Positions 34,992 through 44,695 of a DNA stretch of 64,000 bases are shown one piece after another (the first letter of the stretch is position 1; each line of letters begins with the position of its first letter). The notes below the pieces were generated by a model that had not been told where the DNA came from, made no database searches, and saw nothing but the letters and a program-made list of their open reading frames with translations. The stretch comes from Achromobacter pestifer (GTDB lineage: Bacteria > Pseudomonadota > Gammaproteobacteria > Burkholderiales > Burkholderiaceae_B): positions 3,472,001 to 3,536,000 of the forward strand of contig NZ_CP053985.1 in the NCBI RefSeq assembly GCF_013267355.1, read 5' to 3'. Both the position numbers and the translations under genes were made by a program.

Positions 34992-35438
34992 TCAGTGCTC
35001 GAGGTCCCGTTCGGTGATCGCGGGCGGTTCGCCCTGGATGTTCATGCGGCCTTCGTACACCGGCCGGCCGCCGGTCGTTGGACCCTGGTACTGGACGAAG
35101 AACAAGGTGCCGCCGGTCTCGGTGCTGAGCGCCTCCTCGATGTGCGGGTCCGGATGGAACACCACGGTGCCGGGACCGTACCTTTTTCCACCCATGTTGA
35201 ATTCCCCTTCGATCACGTACCAGACCTGGGCGAAGTCGTGCTTGTGCAGCCGGAATCCCGCGCCGGGCTCGTAGCGCAGAAAGCCCGCGTTGGGCTCGGT
35301 GGGACGCTCTTCCCGCGTGTGAAAGAGGAACTTCGTCTTGTTCTTGAACCGGCCCATTTCCCATTCCATGTCCTCCGGCCTGCGGTATTCGGGCATGTGG
35401 TGGGTCTGCGCCTGATCGAGAACGTCGTTGCTGCTCAT
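34992..35438 (-). CDS. cupin-domain protein (paralogue of the 30471 gene)
   Basis: This 148-residue single-domain cupin has motif 1 around FRLHKHDFAQVWY and motif 2 at FHPDPHIEEA. It shares order and wording of both motifs with the cupin at 30471-30956. It is the first gene of the minus-strand unit with the Bug protein and is divergent from the DapA-family gene. AAGGAG precedes the ATG at 35438. The enzyme activity is unknown. Confidence 0.85.
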   Translation of the reverse strand: MSSNDVLDQAQTHHMPEYRRPEDMEWEMGRFKNKTKFLFHTREERPTEPNAGFLRYEPGAGFRLHKHDFAQVWYVIEGEFNMGGKRYGPGTVVFHPDPHIEEALSTETGGTLFFVQYQGPTTGGRPVYEGRMNIQGEPPAITERDLEH

Positions 35439-35610
35439 GGCTTGCTCCTTGGTGATTGGCCGGGAAAGTCTATCGGCCTTGCGCGGGAATTACTGGATAC
35501 AAGATTTGCCTGGTGGCAGAGCGTGCGGGAGATATCAGGCGCCCAGGAAATAGGTATTGGACCGGCCCGGGCGGCCTCCCTAGACTGCAAGCCGTCATGG
35601 AGAACGAGCT

Positions 35611-36492
35611 ATGCACTTGAAGGGAATCATCGGCTACCTGCTGACGCCTTGCGATGAACGCGGCCGGGTGGATCATGCGCTGCTGCAAGCGCACGTCGAG
35701 CGGCTGATCGGCGAGGGCGTGCATGCGCTGGCGCCGCTGGGCAGCGTCGGCTGCCTGCCCTACCTGGATGACGACGAGCGCGAGGCCGTCATCGATACCG
35801 TCATCGGCGCGGCGCGCGGGCGGCTGCCCGTGCTGGCGGGCGTGTCCAGCTTGAGCACGGCCAGCACCGTGCGCCACGCGCGCTACGCCGAACGCGCGGG
35901 CGCCGCCGCCTTGCAGCTATTGCCCAGCACCTACTGGAAGCTCACCCAGGAAGAGATCCTCGCCTACTACCGCGAGGTCTGCGAGTCGGTCTCCACGCCG
36001 GTGATGGTCTACAACAACCCGTTCACCACGGGCATGGACTTGCCCGTCGATTTCCTGGTCCGGCTGGCCGAGCTGCCCAACGTCAGCATGATCAAGGAAA
36101 GCAGTCCGGATCCGAGCAAGATCGCCAGGCTGCGCGCGGCCTGCACGGCGAGGACAGCCGTGTACATCGGGCTGAACTGCATGGCGCGGACCGGATTCGC
36201 GGAGGGCGCGGCGGGCTGGTGCACGGCGTCGGCCAATGTCAGCGCGTCCTACGCCCTGAACCTGTATCGCTGCGCCATGGCGGGCGACGCGCGCGGCGCG
36301 GACGAGTGGTTCGGCCGCCAGATCGATCTATTGAACTTCCTCATGGACCACGGCCTGCCGCGGACCGTGGCCGCGGGCCTGCATCTGCGTGGCTTCGATA
36401 GCGGCCGTCTGCGCGCGCCCCTGGCGCCGTTGGCGCCGGATCTGGAACAACGACTTCTTGAAATCCTCAAAAAAATGGAGATAGCTCGATGA
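35611..36492 (+). CDS. DapA-family (dihydrodipicolinate synthase/NAL) lyase
   Basis: This 293-residue TIM-barrel aldolase has the Schiff-base lysine Lys162 in SMIKESSPD and the partner Tyr134 in MVYNNP. The usual GTTGE substrate loop reads GSVGC (44-48), so this is unlikely to be true DapA; a catabolic lyase for a 2-keto acid is more probable. GGAG precedes the ATG. It overlaps the following Bug gene by 4 bases and the two form a plus-strand unit. Confidence 0.88.
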   Translation: MHLKGIIGYLLTPCDERGRVDHALLQAHVERLIGEGVHALAPLGSVGCLPYLDDDEREAVIDTVIGAARGRLPVLAGVSSLSTASTVRHARYAERAGAAALQLLPSTYWKLTQEEILAYYREVCESVSTPVMVYNNPFTTGMDLPVDFLVRLAELPNVSMIKESSPDPSKIARLRAACTARTAVYIGLNCMARTGFAEGAAGWCTASANVSASYALNLYRCAMAGDARGADEWFGRQIDLLNFLMDHGLPRTVAAGLHLRGFDSGRLRAPLAPLAPDLEQRLLEILKKMEIAR

Positions 36493-37454
36493 ACAAGGGA
36501 TTGCGCCGCTGCATGGCGGCTCTGTTGGGTGTGGTGCTTCCCGCCGCGGCGGCCTGGGCGGGGCCGTATCCCGATCAGCCCATACGCCTGATCGTGCCGT
36601 TCGGCGCCGGCGGCGTGACCGACACCACGGCGCGGGTTTTTGCCGAGGGGCTGACGCGCGAGCTGGGCCAGCCGGTGGTGGTGGAGAACCGCGGCGGCGC
36701 GGGCGGTTCAATCGCCGCCGGCGCGGTGGCGAAGTCGCCGGCCGACGGCTACACGCTGCTGGTGATCACCAATGGCATGGTCGCCGTCAATCCGCTGATC
36801 TACAAGAAGCTGCCTTACGACCCGAACAAGGACTTCACCTACGTCGCGATGCTGGCCAATACGCCGACGGTGCTGGCGGTGGGCGCGGACAGCCCGTATG
36901 CGTCGCTGCCGGAAATCATCAAGGCCGCGTCGGCCCAGGCCGATAAGATCGCGTTCTCCACCGCGGGCGAGGGTTCCGACAATTACCAGGTCCTGGAGCT
37001 GCTGCAGCAGGCGACCGGCGTGAAGATGCTGCACGTGCCCTACAAGAGCGGATCGGAGTCCATGACGGCCGTGATGAGCCGCAACACGGATCTGACGGCC
37101 GTTTCCGCCGTCACCGCCGTCGGCTTCATCGAGGCAAAGCAGATTCGTCCCTACGCGGTGACTTCGTCGCGACGCCTGGCCAACCTGCCCGATATCGCGA
37201 CGGTCAAGGAAGTGCTGGGCAAGGACGTGGAAGGCGGTTCGTTGTCGGGCATTGCCGTGCCCAAAGGCACGCCAGCCGATGTGGTTGCACGCCTGAACAC
37301 GGCCATCGCGACGGTGGCCAAGAGCCCGTCGGTGCAGGACAAGATCTACGCGCGTGGCAGCGAACCGGTGGACGGCACGCAGGCGGCGTTCGAACAGAGG
37401 GTCCTCGCCGAACAGAAGAAGTGGGCGGAAATCCTTTCCCGTCCGGCGCGGTAA
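36489..37454 (+). CDS. Bug-family tripartite tricarboxylate transporter binding protein
   Basis: This 321-residue exported protein has a signal peptide cleaved near residue 24 (AAAWA before GPYPD). Family marks are IRLIVPFGAGG, VVVENRGGAGGS and DGYTLLVITNG. It is similar in wording to the Bug protein at 33922, pointing to duplication, and is translationally coupled to the DapA-family lyase gene, so its ligand is probably that enzyme's substrate or a precursor. Confidence 0.92.
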   Translation: MNKGLRRCMAALLGVVLPAAAAWAGPYPDQPIRLIVPFGAGGVTDTTARVFAEGLTRELGQPVVVENRGGAGGSIAAGAVAKSPADGYTLLVITNGMVAVNPLIYKKLPYDPNKDFTYVAMLANTPTVLAVGADSPYASLPEIIKAASAQADKIAFSTAGEGSDNYQVLELLQQATGVKMLHVPYKSGSESMTAVMSRNTDLTAVSAVTAVGFIEAKQIRPYAVTSSRRLANLPDIATVKEVLGKDVEGGSLSGIAVPKGTPADVVARLNTAIATVAKSPSVQDKIYARGSEPVDGTQAAFEQRVLAEQKKWAEILSRPAR

Positions 37455-37464
37455 GGGCAGGGCG

Positions 37465-38370
37465 TCAGGCCGTTTGCGCGTTCAGCACTTCGCGTGCCGT
37501 GTCGATGAACCAGCGAACCGCGGGATTCATGGACTCGGCGGGCGCCGCCAACGCCATGGCGTAGGTCAATGGCGCGTCCGCCACGTCCATGAGGTCGACG
37601 TAGGCAACGTTGTCGATGGCGATCCTGCGCAGCGCTGCGGGGACGATGGCGACGCCCAGGCCCGCGGCGATGAGCGGCAGGCTGATGAGGGCATGGGACG
37701 ATTCCTGCAGAACCCGTGGATGGAATCCGGCCCGCTGGCAGGCGGCGACGATCTCTCCCGCGAATCCGGGGCTGTCGGAGTGCGCCAGGGCCACCAACGT
37801 TTCATCCGCCAGGTCCGAGAGCCTGGCGCTTGCCATGCCTGCCACCCGATGGCCCGCAGGCACGGCCAGCACCAGCCGTTCCCGCTGCAAGGCCGTGATC
37901 GCGATGCCTGGCACCCCGGACGCGGGCGGAACCAGGAATGCCGCGTCCAGTTCGCCGCGCTGCAAGCCCGCCAGGATGCCGACGGTGCTGCCGCTGCTCA
38001 GGCGCAGGCGTATGTGCGGAAAGCGCTGTGCGAATTCGGGCAGGATGCGCGGCAACAGGTTCAATGCGGCGCTGGGTACGGCGCATACCCGCAGCGTGCC
38101 CATGCGTCCCTGCGCCGCGTCGCGCGCGGCCTGCAACGCCGCATCGGCGCCTTCGAGCAGGCGCTTCGCCTCGCGCAGAAAAGCGCCGCCGGCGACCGTG
38201 AGGCGCACGCCCAGGCGGTCCCGTTCGAACAGGTCCGCGCCGATCTCGGCTTCGAGCCGCTTGATGGCGACGCTGAGCGGGGGCTGGGTCATGTGCAGCC
38301 GGGCGGCCGCCTTGCGATAGTTCAATTCCGTGGCCAGGACGACGAATTGCCTGAGTTGCCTGAAATCCAT
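37465..38370 (-). CDS. LysR-family transcriptional regulator
   Basis: This 301-residue LysR protein has the helix-turn-helix at about 1-60 (LNYRKAAARLHMTQPPLSVAIKRLE) and the effector domain after it. It is convergent with the lyase/Bug unit, with only 10 bases between the stop codons, and lies 45 bases after serC on the same strand. It probably controls the carboxylate genes, although no divergent target is present to prove this. Confidence 0.9.
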   Translation of the reverse strand: MDFRQLRQFVVLATELNYRKAAARLHMTQPPLSVAIKRLEAEIGADLFERDRLGVRLTVAGGAFLREAKRLLEGADAALQAARDAAQGRMGTLRVCAVPSAALNLLPRILPEFAQRFPHIRLRLSSGSTVGILAGLQRGELDAAFLVPPASGVPGIAITALQRERLVLAVPAGHRVAGMASARLSDLADETLVALAHSDSPGFAGEIVAACQRAGFHPRVLQESSHALISLPLIAAGLGVAIVPAALRRIAIDNVAYVDLMDVADAPLTYAMALAAPAESMNPAVRWFIDTAREVLNAQTA

Positions 38371-38415
38371 GCTGATCTTCCCGTGCCTTTTGTCTTTAGG
38401 GCCGCCGCGCCGGCT

Positions 38416-39498
38416 TCAGCCTTGCGTGCGCTGGAAGTCTGTCATGAAATCGGCCAGCGCGGCCGCCGCGGGCAGGTCGACCGCGTTGTAGAGGCTGGCC
38501 CGGATGCCGCCGGTGTGGGAGTGCCCCTTCAACCCCATCAGGCCGGCGTCTTCGGCCTGGCGCAGAAACAGGGGCTCCAGGGCGGAATCGGCCAGGAAGA
38601 ACGGCACGTTGTTGATGGACCGGAACTCGGGCCGGACCTTGTTGAGATAGAAGCCGCCGCTGGCGTCGATGGCGCGGTACAGCAGCCAGGCCTTGGCCTG
38701 GTTGGCCTGGTGGATGCGTTCCATGCCGCCGGTCCGGCGGATCCAGCGCAGCGTAAGCCCGGTCAGATACCAGGAAAAGGTGGCGGGCGTGTTGAGCATG
38801 GAGTCCGCCCTCGCCGTGTGCGCGTAGTTCAGCACGTCTGGCGTGATGGGCAGCGCGCCGTCCAGCAGGGCTTCGTCCACCACCACGACCGTGACGCCGG
38901 CGGGCCCCATGTTCTTCTGCGCGGCGGCGTAGATCAGACCGTGCCGGGAGACGTCGATGGGCTTGGACAGCAGGCTGGAACAGGCATCGCACACCAGCGG
39001 GACGGGCACGTCCGGCGCGCTCGGAAATTGCACGCCGTGCACCGTCTCGTTCTCCGTGTAGTGCAGATAGGCCGCGTTGGCGTCGAGCCTCCATGCGCCG
39101 GGCGCGGGCACGCGGTCGAAACCCGACGCCTCGCTGCTGGCCGCGACGCGGACCTCGCAATAGCGCCTGGCCGCCTCGATGGCCTTGCCGGACCAGAGCC
39201 CGGTGTGCAGGTAATCCGCGGAGGCCTTGCCGCGCAACAGGTTCATCGGCACCTGCGAAAACTGCAGCGAAGCGCCGCCTTGCAGGAATAGCACCTTGTA
39301 GCGGTCCGGGATCTGCAGGATGGCCCGCAGGTCCAGTTCTGCCTGGCGCGCGATGTCGATGAACACGCGTGAGCGGTGGCTGATTTCCATTACCGACATG
39401 CCGGTGCCTGCGAAATCGAAGAACTCTTCGTGCGCTTCCTGCAGCACTTCCAGCGGCAGCGCGGCCGGGCCTGCGCTGAAGTTGTATGACCTTGCCAT
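38416..39498 (-). CDS. serC: phosphoserine aminotransferase
   Basis: This 360-residue class V aminotransferase is of standard SerC length. It starts with the signature YNFSAGPAALP, has GGASLQF at 74-80, and the PLP lysine Lys195 in AAAQKNMGPAG. It makes phosphoserine and, in PLP synthesis, 4-phosphohydroxythreonine. The frame stays open far upstream, but the ATG at 39498 gives the family start. It is divergent from a PdxR-like regulator. This copy is outside the usual gyrA-serC-pheA-type neighbourhood, so it could be a second copy. Confidence 0.92.
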   Translation of the reverse strand: MARSYNFSAGPAALPLEVLQEAHEEFFDFAGTGMSVMEISHRSRVFIDIARQAELDLRAILQIPDRYKVLFLQGGASLQFSQVPMNLLRGKASADYLHTGLWSGKAIEAARRYCEVRVAASSEASGFDRVPAPGAWRLDANAAYLHYTENETVHGVQFPSAPDVPVPLVCDACSSLLSKPIDVSRHGLIYAAAQKNMGPAGVTVVVVDEALLDGALPITPDVLNYAHTARADSMLNTPATFSWYLTGLTLRWIRRTGGMERIHQANQAKAWLLYRAIDASGGFYLNKVRPEFRSINNVPFFLADSALEPLFLRQAEDAGLMGLKGHSHTGGIRASLYNAVDLPAAAALADFMTDFQRTQG

Positions 39499-39508
39499 GT
39501 GTCCTGAC

Positions 39509-39603
39509 CCTGTCCCGCGTGGCGCGGGCTCTTGCAAAGTTGCGCCACGTGGTGGCCGTGGCGAACGCTTGAGTCTACGGATAGAATGGCCGGCCTGGAC
39601 AGG
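39509..39603. promoter_or_regulatory. candidate MocR control region between serC and the regulator
   Basis: CCTGTCC (39509-39515) and its reverse complement GGACAGG (39597-39603) lie near the two ends of the divergent gap. The second is inside the palindrome GGCCTGGACAGGCC at 39592-39605. TAGAAT at 39582-39587 may be the -10 box of the regulator gene. Confidence 0.4.
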
Positions 39604-39630
39604 CCAGTTTTTCTCTTGTGAGCAGACCGC

Positions 39631-41127
39631 ATGGCAAAAACCTTCGAGCTGGACACGCTGAAGATGCGCATGAACGATGCGGAACTCCAGCGCCTGGAGC
39701 TGCATCAGCGCATCCAGCGCGCGCTGCGCGCCCTGATCCTGGACGGCGCGCTGGGGCCGGGCCTCAGGCTGCCCGCGACCCGCGGGCTGGCCAAGTCGCT
39801 GGGCGTGGCACGCGACACCGTCGAGAACGCCTATGTGCAGCTGCACCGCGACGGCTACATCGTGCGCCGCGAGGGCTCGGGCAGCTATGTGTCCCAGACC
39901 GTGGGCACCGAGCTGCGCGGCGCCGCGCGCAGGCGCGCGAAGCTGGATCCCAAGCTGGGCGCGCCGCAGCCGGGGGCGGGCCTGAGCCGGCGCGGGCGCA
40001 TGATCCTGGACAGCGGCGGGGTTGCGGACCAGCAGATCATCAAGGCGTTCGCCACGGGCCTGCCGGAGACTCGTACATTTCCCACCGATGCCTGGGAACG
40101 CCTGCAACGCCAGGTCCTGAAGGACTACCGCGGCCATGTGCTGCTGCATGGCGACCCGCAGGGCGCCGAGTCCTTGCGCCGCGCCATCGCCGCCTACCTG
40201 AACCTGGAGCGCGGGGCCAAGGTCTCGCCCGAGCAGGTCCTGGTGCTGAGCAGCACCCGCCAGGCCCTGTTCCTGTGCGCGCAATTGCTGGCGGACGCCG
40301 GCAAGCCCATGCTGATGGAAAACCCCGGTTACTTCGGCGCGCGCAAGGCCTTCGAATCCGCGGAGACGCGCATCGTCCCCATCGACGTCGACGTGCAGGG
40401 CATACGCATGGATCTGCTGCGCGCGGACCGCAGCGGCGCCAACTGCGTGTACGTGACGCCGTCGCACCAGTACCCCACCGGCGTGACGCTGTCGCTCGAG
40501 CGCAGGCTGGAACTGATCGGTTGGGCGGCCGAGCACGGCAAGTGGATCATCGAGGACGATTACGACAGCGAATTCCACTACGACGGCCTGCCCACCGCCT
40601 GCGTGCAAGGCCTGGACATGCATCAACGCACCATCTACCTGGGCACGTTCAGCAAGACGCTGTATCCGGGGCTCAGGATGGGATACATGGCGCTGCCGCC
40701 CGGCCTGGTCGACGCCTTTGCCCGCGCGCGCAGCATCATGGACGGGCATACCCCGCAGATCCTGCAGCTGACGCTGGCGCGCTTCATGGACGACGGTCAT
40801 TACAACTCGCATGTGCGGGCCATGCGCAAGCTGTATGCGGGACGCAGGCAGGTGCTGCTGGAATCCCTGGGCAAGCACCTGGGCGGCATCGTGCAGGCCG
40901 TCAGGCCTCCCGGCGGGTTGCAGATCCCGTGCCTGCTCGAGCGTGGATGGTCCGAGGAAAAGACCATCCGCCAGGCCGAGGCTGCCGGCCTGCGCCTGCC
41001 CGGGCTGAGCCGGCTCTATGCGGGCGATTACAAGCAGCCGGGCTGGCTGCTGGGCTACGCCTCCCTGACGGCTTACGAAATCGAAGCCGCGGTGCTGCGG
41101 CTGTCGAATGCGTTGAGGAAGGCGTAG
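39631..41127 (+). CDS. MocR/PdxR-type transcriptional regulator
   Basis: This 498-residue GntR-aminotransferase fusion has an HTH at about 20-90 (TRGLAKSLGVARDTVENAYVQLHRDGYI) and a fold-type I domain with PLP lysine Lys342 in GTFSKTLYPG. PdxR members activate PLP synthesis genes and others control GABA or taurine use. Its divergent neighbour serC takes part in both serine and PLP synthesis, and convergent glyA also uses PLP and serine, so a link to PLP or serine supply is likely. It is distinct from the shorter PtsJ-type protein of the window. Confidence 0.88.
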   Translation: MAKTFELDTLKMRMNDAELQRLELHQRIQRALRALILDGALGPGLRLPATRGLAKSLGVARDTVENAYVQLHRDGYIVRREGSGSYVSQTVGTELRGAARRRAKLDPKLGAPQPGAGLSRRGRMILDSGGVADQQIIKAFATGLPETRTFPTDAWERLQRQVLKDYRGHVLLHGDPQGAESLRRAIAAYLNLERGAKVSPEQVLVLSSTRQALFLCAQLLADAGKPMLMENPGYFGARKAFESAETRIVPIDVDVQGIRMDLLRADRSGANCVYVTPSHQYPTGVTLSLERRLELIGWAAEHGKWIIEDDYDSEFHYDGLPTACVQGLDMHQRTIYLGTFSKTLYPGLRMGYMALPPGLVDAFARARSIMDGHTPQILQLTLARFMDDGHYNSHVRAMRKLYAGRRQVLLESLGKHLGGIVQAVRPPGGLQIPCLLERGWSEEKTIRQAEAAGLRLPGLSRLYAGDYKQPGWLLGYASLTAYEIEAAVLRLSNALRKA

Positions 41128-41133
41128 AGGTTT

Positions 41134-42432
41134 TCAGTACGGCAGCGGAAAGCGCCTGGCCAACTCGGCCACACCCTCGCGGATGGCCCTTTCCGTGCGG
41201 GCGTCGACGGCCCCGGCGCGCACGCCGCCCAGCAAGGCCAGGATCATGTCGCCGATTTCCTGGAATTCGGCGGCCCCCATGCCGCGCGAGGTGCAGGCGG
41301 CGCTGCCCACGCGTATGCCGGAGGTGACCGCGGGCTTGGCGGCATCGTTGGGCACGGCGTTCTTGTTCAGGGTGATGCCCACCTGTTCCAGCGCTTGCTC
41401 CGCCGTGTTGCCGGCCAGGCCCCAGGGCCGCAGGTCGACCACGCCCAGATGGCAGTCGGTGCCGCCCGACACGATGGACAGCCCGCCCTCGGCCAGCCGG
41501 CGGCACAGGACGCGGGCGTTTTCGACCACGGCGTGGGCATAGGTGTGGAACGCGGGCTGCAGCGCTTCGCCCAGGGCCACGGCCTTGGCGGCGATGATGT
41601 GCATCAACGGACCGCCCTGCAGGCCTGGAAACACCGCCGAATCGATCTTGCGGGCGAGTTCGCCGTCATTGGTCAGGATCATGCCGCCGCGCGGGCCGCG
41701 CAAGGTCTTGTGCGTGGTGGTGGTCGTGATGTGCGCATGCGGCACCGGCGACGGATATGCCCCGGCCGCGGTCAGGCCGGCGAAATGCGCCATGTCCGCC
41801 ATGAAGATCGCGCCCACCTCGTCGGCGATGGCGCGAAAGCGTGCGAAGTCCAGCGTGCGCGAATAGGCCGAGCCGCCGGCGATGATGAGTTTGGGCCGTT
41901 CCTGGCGCGCGATGCGCTCGACCTCGTCCATGTCCACAAGATGCGTGACAGGATCGACGCCATAGCTCAGCGCCTGCAGCCAGCGCCCCGACATGTTGAC
42001 CTTGGAACCGTGGGTCAGGTGCCCGCCCGCCTTCAGGTCCAGGCCGAGGATCTTGTCGCCCGGCGCCAGCAGCGCCAGATAGACCGCCTGGTTGGCCTGG
42101 CTGCCGGAGTGGGGCTGCACGTTGGCGTAGCGGGCGCCGAACAGGCGCGTGGCGCGCTCGATGGCGATTTTCTCGGCCACGTCGGCGTTGACGCAGCCGC
42201 CGTAATAGCGGCGGCCGGGGTAGCCCTCGGCGTACTTGTTCGTCAGCACGGAGCCCTGGACTTCCAGCACCGCGCGGCTGACGAAGTTTTCGGAAGCGAT
42301 CAGTTCGATCGAGTGCATCTGGCGGCGCCGTTCGGCGTCGATGGCGCCCCAGATGCCGGGATCGGCCTGCGCCAGGGGCAAGGCGCTGACGGCAGGCAAC
42401 GCGAGGCTGTCGGGAAGGTGGGTGTTCGTCAC
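41134..42432 (-). CDS. glyA: serine hydroxymethyltransferase (divergent second type)
   Basis: This 432-residue SHMT-family enzyme moves a one-carbon unit between serine and tetrahydrofolate. Family marks are LIASENF at 44-50, [10 protein letters not shown] at 70-79 and the PLP lysine Lys242 in [15 protein letters not shown]. It has about 20 extra N-terminal residues, and the pterin/substrate regions differ from housekeeping GlyA (for example GGSAYSR), so it may be a secondary copy acting on an unusual serine analogue. The GTG at 42432 follows AGGA by 6 bases; no ATG is available there. It lies 38 bases after the BenE-type gene. Confidence 0.88.
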   Translation of the reverse strand: MTNTHLPDSLALPAVSALPLAQADPGIWGAIDAERRRQMHSIELIASENFVSRAVLEVQGSVLTNKYAEGYPGRRYYGGCVNADVAEKIAIERATRLFGARYANVQPHSGSQANQAVYLALLAPGDKILGLDLKAGGHLTHGSKVNMSGRWLQALSYGVDPVTHLVDMDEVERIARQERPKLIIAGGSAYSRTLDFARFRAIADEVGAIFMADMAHFAGLTAAGAYPSPVPHAHITTTTTHKTLRGPRGGMILTNDGELARKIDSAVFPGLQGGPLMHIIAAKAVALGEALQPAFHTYAHAVVENARVLCRRLAEGGLSIVSGGTDCHLGVVDLRPWGLAGNTAEQALEQVGITLNKNAVPNDAAKPAVTSGIRVGSAACTSRGMGAAEFQEIGDMILALLGGVRAGAVDARTERAIREGVAELARRFPLPY

Positions 42433-42470
42433 GGGGGTTCCTGTTTCGATTGGCAAGTGGCGATAGGAGG

Positions 42471-43670
42471 TCAAGGATTCGCGGCTAGCGCTCGCTGGCC
42501 GCCATGGATCAGCAGGTGCGCGGTCAGGCCAGCGACCAGACCCCAGAACGCCCCGCCCACGCCCAGCAAGGTGACGTTGGCGGCGGTGGCGAGAAAGGTG
42601 ATGAGCGCGGTCTCCCGGGTGCGGGCGTCGGCCATCGCATTGGCCAGGCTGCCGCCGATGGCGCCCAGCAGGGCAAGGCCGGCCAGCGTGGTGATGAACG
42701 CCTTGGGCAGCACCATGAACAAGGTCGCCAGCGTGACGCCGAAGGTGCCCACCAGGATGTAGAACACGCCGCAGGCCAGGCCTGCGATGTAGCGTTTGGC
42801 GGGATCCGCATGCGCGTCCCGGCCGGTGCAGATCGCGGCGGTGATCGCGGCCACGTTGAAGGCATGCGCGCCGAATGGCGCCATGATGAGCGAACCCAGG
42901 CCCGTCACCGTGAGGATGGGGTTCGCGCTGGTCCGGTAGCCGTCGTTGCGCAGCACCAGCATGCCGGGCATGTATTGCCCCGTCAGCGTGATGATGAAGA
43001 GCGGCAGGGCGACGCCCAGCAGGGCCTGCAACGAGAACCGCGGCATCTCGAACACCGGCGCGGCCAGGCTGAGGTGGACTGCCGAGAAGTCGATGCGGCC
43101 CTGCGCGATGAGCAGCCCCAGGCCGATGACCAGGATGCCGACCACCGCGAAACGCGAGGTAAAGCGCTTGAGCAGAGCGTAGGAAATGACCAGCACGATC
43201 ACCAGCAGCGGATCGGCGCTGGCGCCGCCGAAGGCATTGACGCCGAACTGCAGCAGGATGCCGGCCAGCAGGCCGGCGGCGATGCCGCCCGGAATCATGC
43301 GCACCAGTTTTTCGAATGCGCCGGACAGGCCCAGCACGATGAAGCCCAGCGCCGACAGGATGTAGGCGCCGATGACCTCGCCGTAGGGCGTGAAAGGCAT
43401 CACGGTCGCCAGAAACGCCACGCCGGGCGTGGACCAGGCAGTGATGACTGGGGCCTTGTAGCGCCAGCTCAGCAGCGCGCCCGTGATGCCCACGCCGACG
43501 GAGACCGCCCATACCCAGGAAGTGGTCTGGGCCGGCGTCAGCCTGGCCAGTTCCGCCGCCTGGAACACCAGCACGAAAGTGCCGCCGTAGTTCACCAGCA
43601 CCGAGATCAGGGCCGCGACGGTGGGGGAAAGGAAATCGGCGGGTCTGAGGCCAGCCGGCGATGCGTTCAT
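42471..43670 (-). CDS. BenE-family (benzoate/H+ symporter-type) membrane transporter
   Basis: This 399-residue transporter has about twelve membrane segments and reads as BenE family throughout ([16 protein letters not shown] near the start, [10 protein letters not shown] and [13 protein letters not shown] [20 protein letters not shown]). No benzoate enzymes are near; it is followed after 38 bases by a glyA-type gene, so its cargo may be an amino acid or one-carbon substrate instead. The start ATG at 43670 lies after a leader containing a hairpin. Confidence 0.88.
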   Translation of the reverse strand: MNASPAGLRPADFLSPTVAALISVLVNYGGTFVLVFQAAELARLTPAQTTSWVWAVSVGVGITGALLSWRYKAPVITAWSTPGVAFLATVMPFTPYGEVIGAYILSALGFIVLGLSGAFEKLVRMIPGGIAAGLLAGILLQFGVNAFGGASADPLLVIVLVISYALLKRFTSRFAVVGILVIGLGLLIAQGRIDFSAVHLSLAAPVFEMPRFSLQALLGVALPLFIITLTGQYMPGMLVLRNDGYRTSANPILTVTGLGSLIMAPFGAHAFNVAAITAAICTGRDAHADPAKRYIAGLACGVFYILVGTFGVTLATLFMVLPKAFITTLAGLALLGAIGGSLANAMADARTRETALITFLATAANVTLLGVGGAFWGLVAGLTAHLLIHGGQRALAANP

Positions 43671-43694
43671 GTAGCACTCCGCGTTCGTGGTGGG

Positions 43695-43714
43695 GCCTGG
43701 CTGTGCGGCCAGGC
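43695..43714 (-). other. 7-base hairpin in the BenE leader
   Basis: GCCTGGC and GCCAGGC with a 6-base loop lie 25-44 bases before the transporter start. It could be a leader structure or an end of the transcript from the other strand; nothing decides this. Confidence 0.35.
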
Positions 43715-43740
43715 TTGAACGGGAAGTCTAGGTTGCTCGC

Positions 43741-43754
43741 GGTATGTTTATACC
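43741..43754. promoter_or_regulatory. candidate operator of the BenE-type/glyA unit
   Basis: GGTATGTTTATACC is a perfect inverted repeat (5-base arms, 4-base spacer) about 70 bases before the transporter start. It would overlap or flank its promoter. Confidence 0.4.
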
Positions 43755-43834
43755 AGCCACATTGAAGGCGATGGGCAGACCGCTTTTGGGCGGGAGCAGC
43801 ATTGCCGGCGCCGAATGCAGGGGCAGGATCAGGA

Positions 43835-44695
43835 TCAGCGCCACGCCTCCTTCAAGGCTTGTGCGATCGCCGATGCCTGGCGCAGCCCGGCCTCGGCGGC
43901 TTCGGCGCGCCGCGCGGGGTCCAGCACGTTGTCGCCTATGGCCCGCTCGCTGGCCGAGTCCGGCAGCACGGCATGGACCTGGCTGCCGGCCTCGCGCAGC
44001 GTCTGCAGTTCGCGCCGCAGATGGCCGCTGACCGGATTGCCGTCACGATAACCCAGCGGCGCCAGCACCACGACTTGCCCGTAGCCGGCAGCCATGTCGG
44101 CATTGGTCATGGAGCGGATGCCGCCGTCCATGTAGGCCGCGCCGCCGATGGGAACGGCCGGCCAGGCGCCGGGCACGGCGCAGCTGGCGGCGATGGCATC
44201 GACGAAATCCACCTGGTCGGCGGCGCTGAAACTGCGCCCCTCGCCCGTGGCCGTGTCGACCGCGACCACCAGCAACGGACGGGAGGGCCAGTCGCTGGTG
44301 CCCAGGCGGGCGGCGATGATGGCGCGGCGTTCTGCCAGCGTGGGCGTGGCGCTGCGCAAGGCATGGGCGCCGATGCGCTGGCGCGCCTGCCGCAGGTCTG
44401 CGCCGACCTTGCCGTACAGCTCACGGTTCTTGTCGTCAGCCGCTTGTTGCGAGTAGGGGCGGTACTGCTCGGCGCCTGTTCCCCCCAGTTGCGTCGCCAG
44501 CAGCTGCATGGGCGGGACGCCCAGCGCCAGTTGCGCGCCGGCGACGGAACCCGCCGAGCAACCGATGAACAGGTCCGCGGCGGCGAGGGCTACGTCCTGG
44601 CTCGCCAGGCCCGCAAGGATGCCGATCTCCCAGGCCAGCCCGGTCACGCCGCCGCAGCCCAGTACCAGGCAGCGCCTCTTCTGAGCGTGCGGCAT
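43835..44695 (-). CDS. patatin-like phospholipase/esterase
   Basis: This 286-residue patatin-fold hydrolase has the oxyanion loop GCGGVTG (13-19), the nucleophile elbow GCSAG with Ser47 and the catalytic Asp190 in the DGG motif. There is no signal peptide. Its ATG follows directly on the stop of the Baeyer-Villiger monooxygenase gene (TGAATG), so both are translated together. A natural reading is hydrolysis of the ester or lactone made by that oxygenase. Confidence 0.88.
   Translation of the reverse strand: MPHAQKRRCLVLGCGGVTGLAWEIGILAGLASQDVALAAADLFIGCSAGSVAGAQLALGVPPMQLLATQLGGTGAEQYRPYSQQAADDKNRELYGKVGADLRQARQRIGAHALRSATPTLAERRAIIAARLGTSDWPSRPLLVVAVDTATGEGRSFSAADQVDFVDAIAASCAVPGAWPAVPIGGAAYMDGGIRSMTNADMAAGYGQVVVLAPLGYRDGNPVSGHLRRELQTLREAGSQVHAVLPDSASERAIGDNVLDPARRAEAAEAGLRQASAIAQALKEAWR

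Noticed and set aside
39499..40878. Long open continuation upstream of serC on the minus strand
   Set aside because: The serC family start is at 39498; the extension lies opposite the MocR gene and shows no homology-like motifs.
42433..43677. Long open continuation upstream of glyA
   Set aside because: It is antiparallel in frame to the BenE-type gene coding sequence; the GTG at 42432 with AGGA starts the SHMT family.
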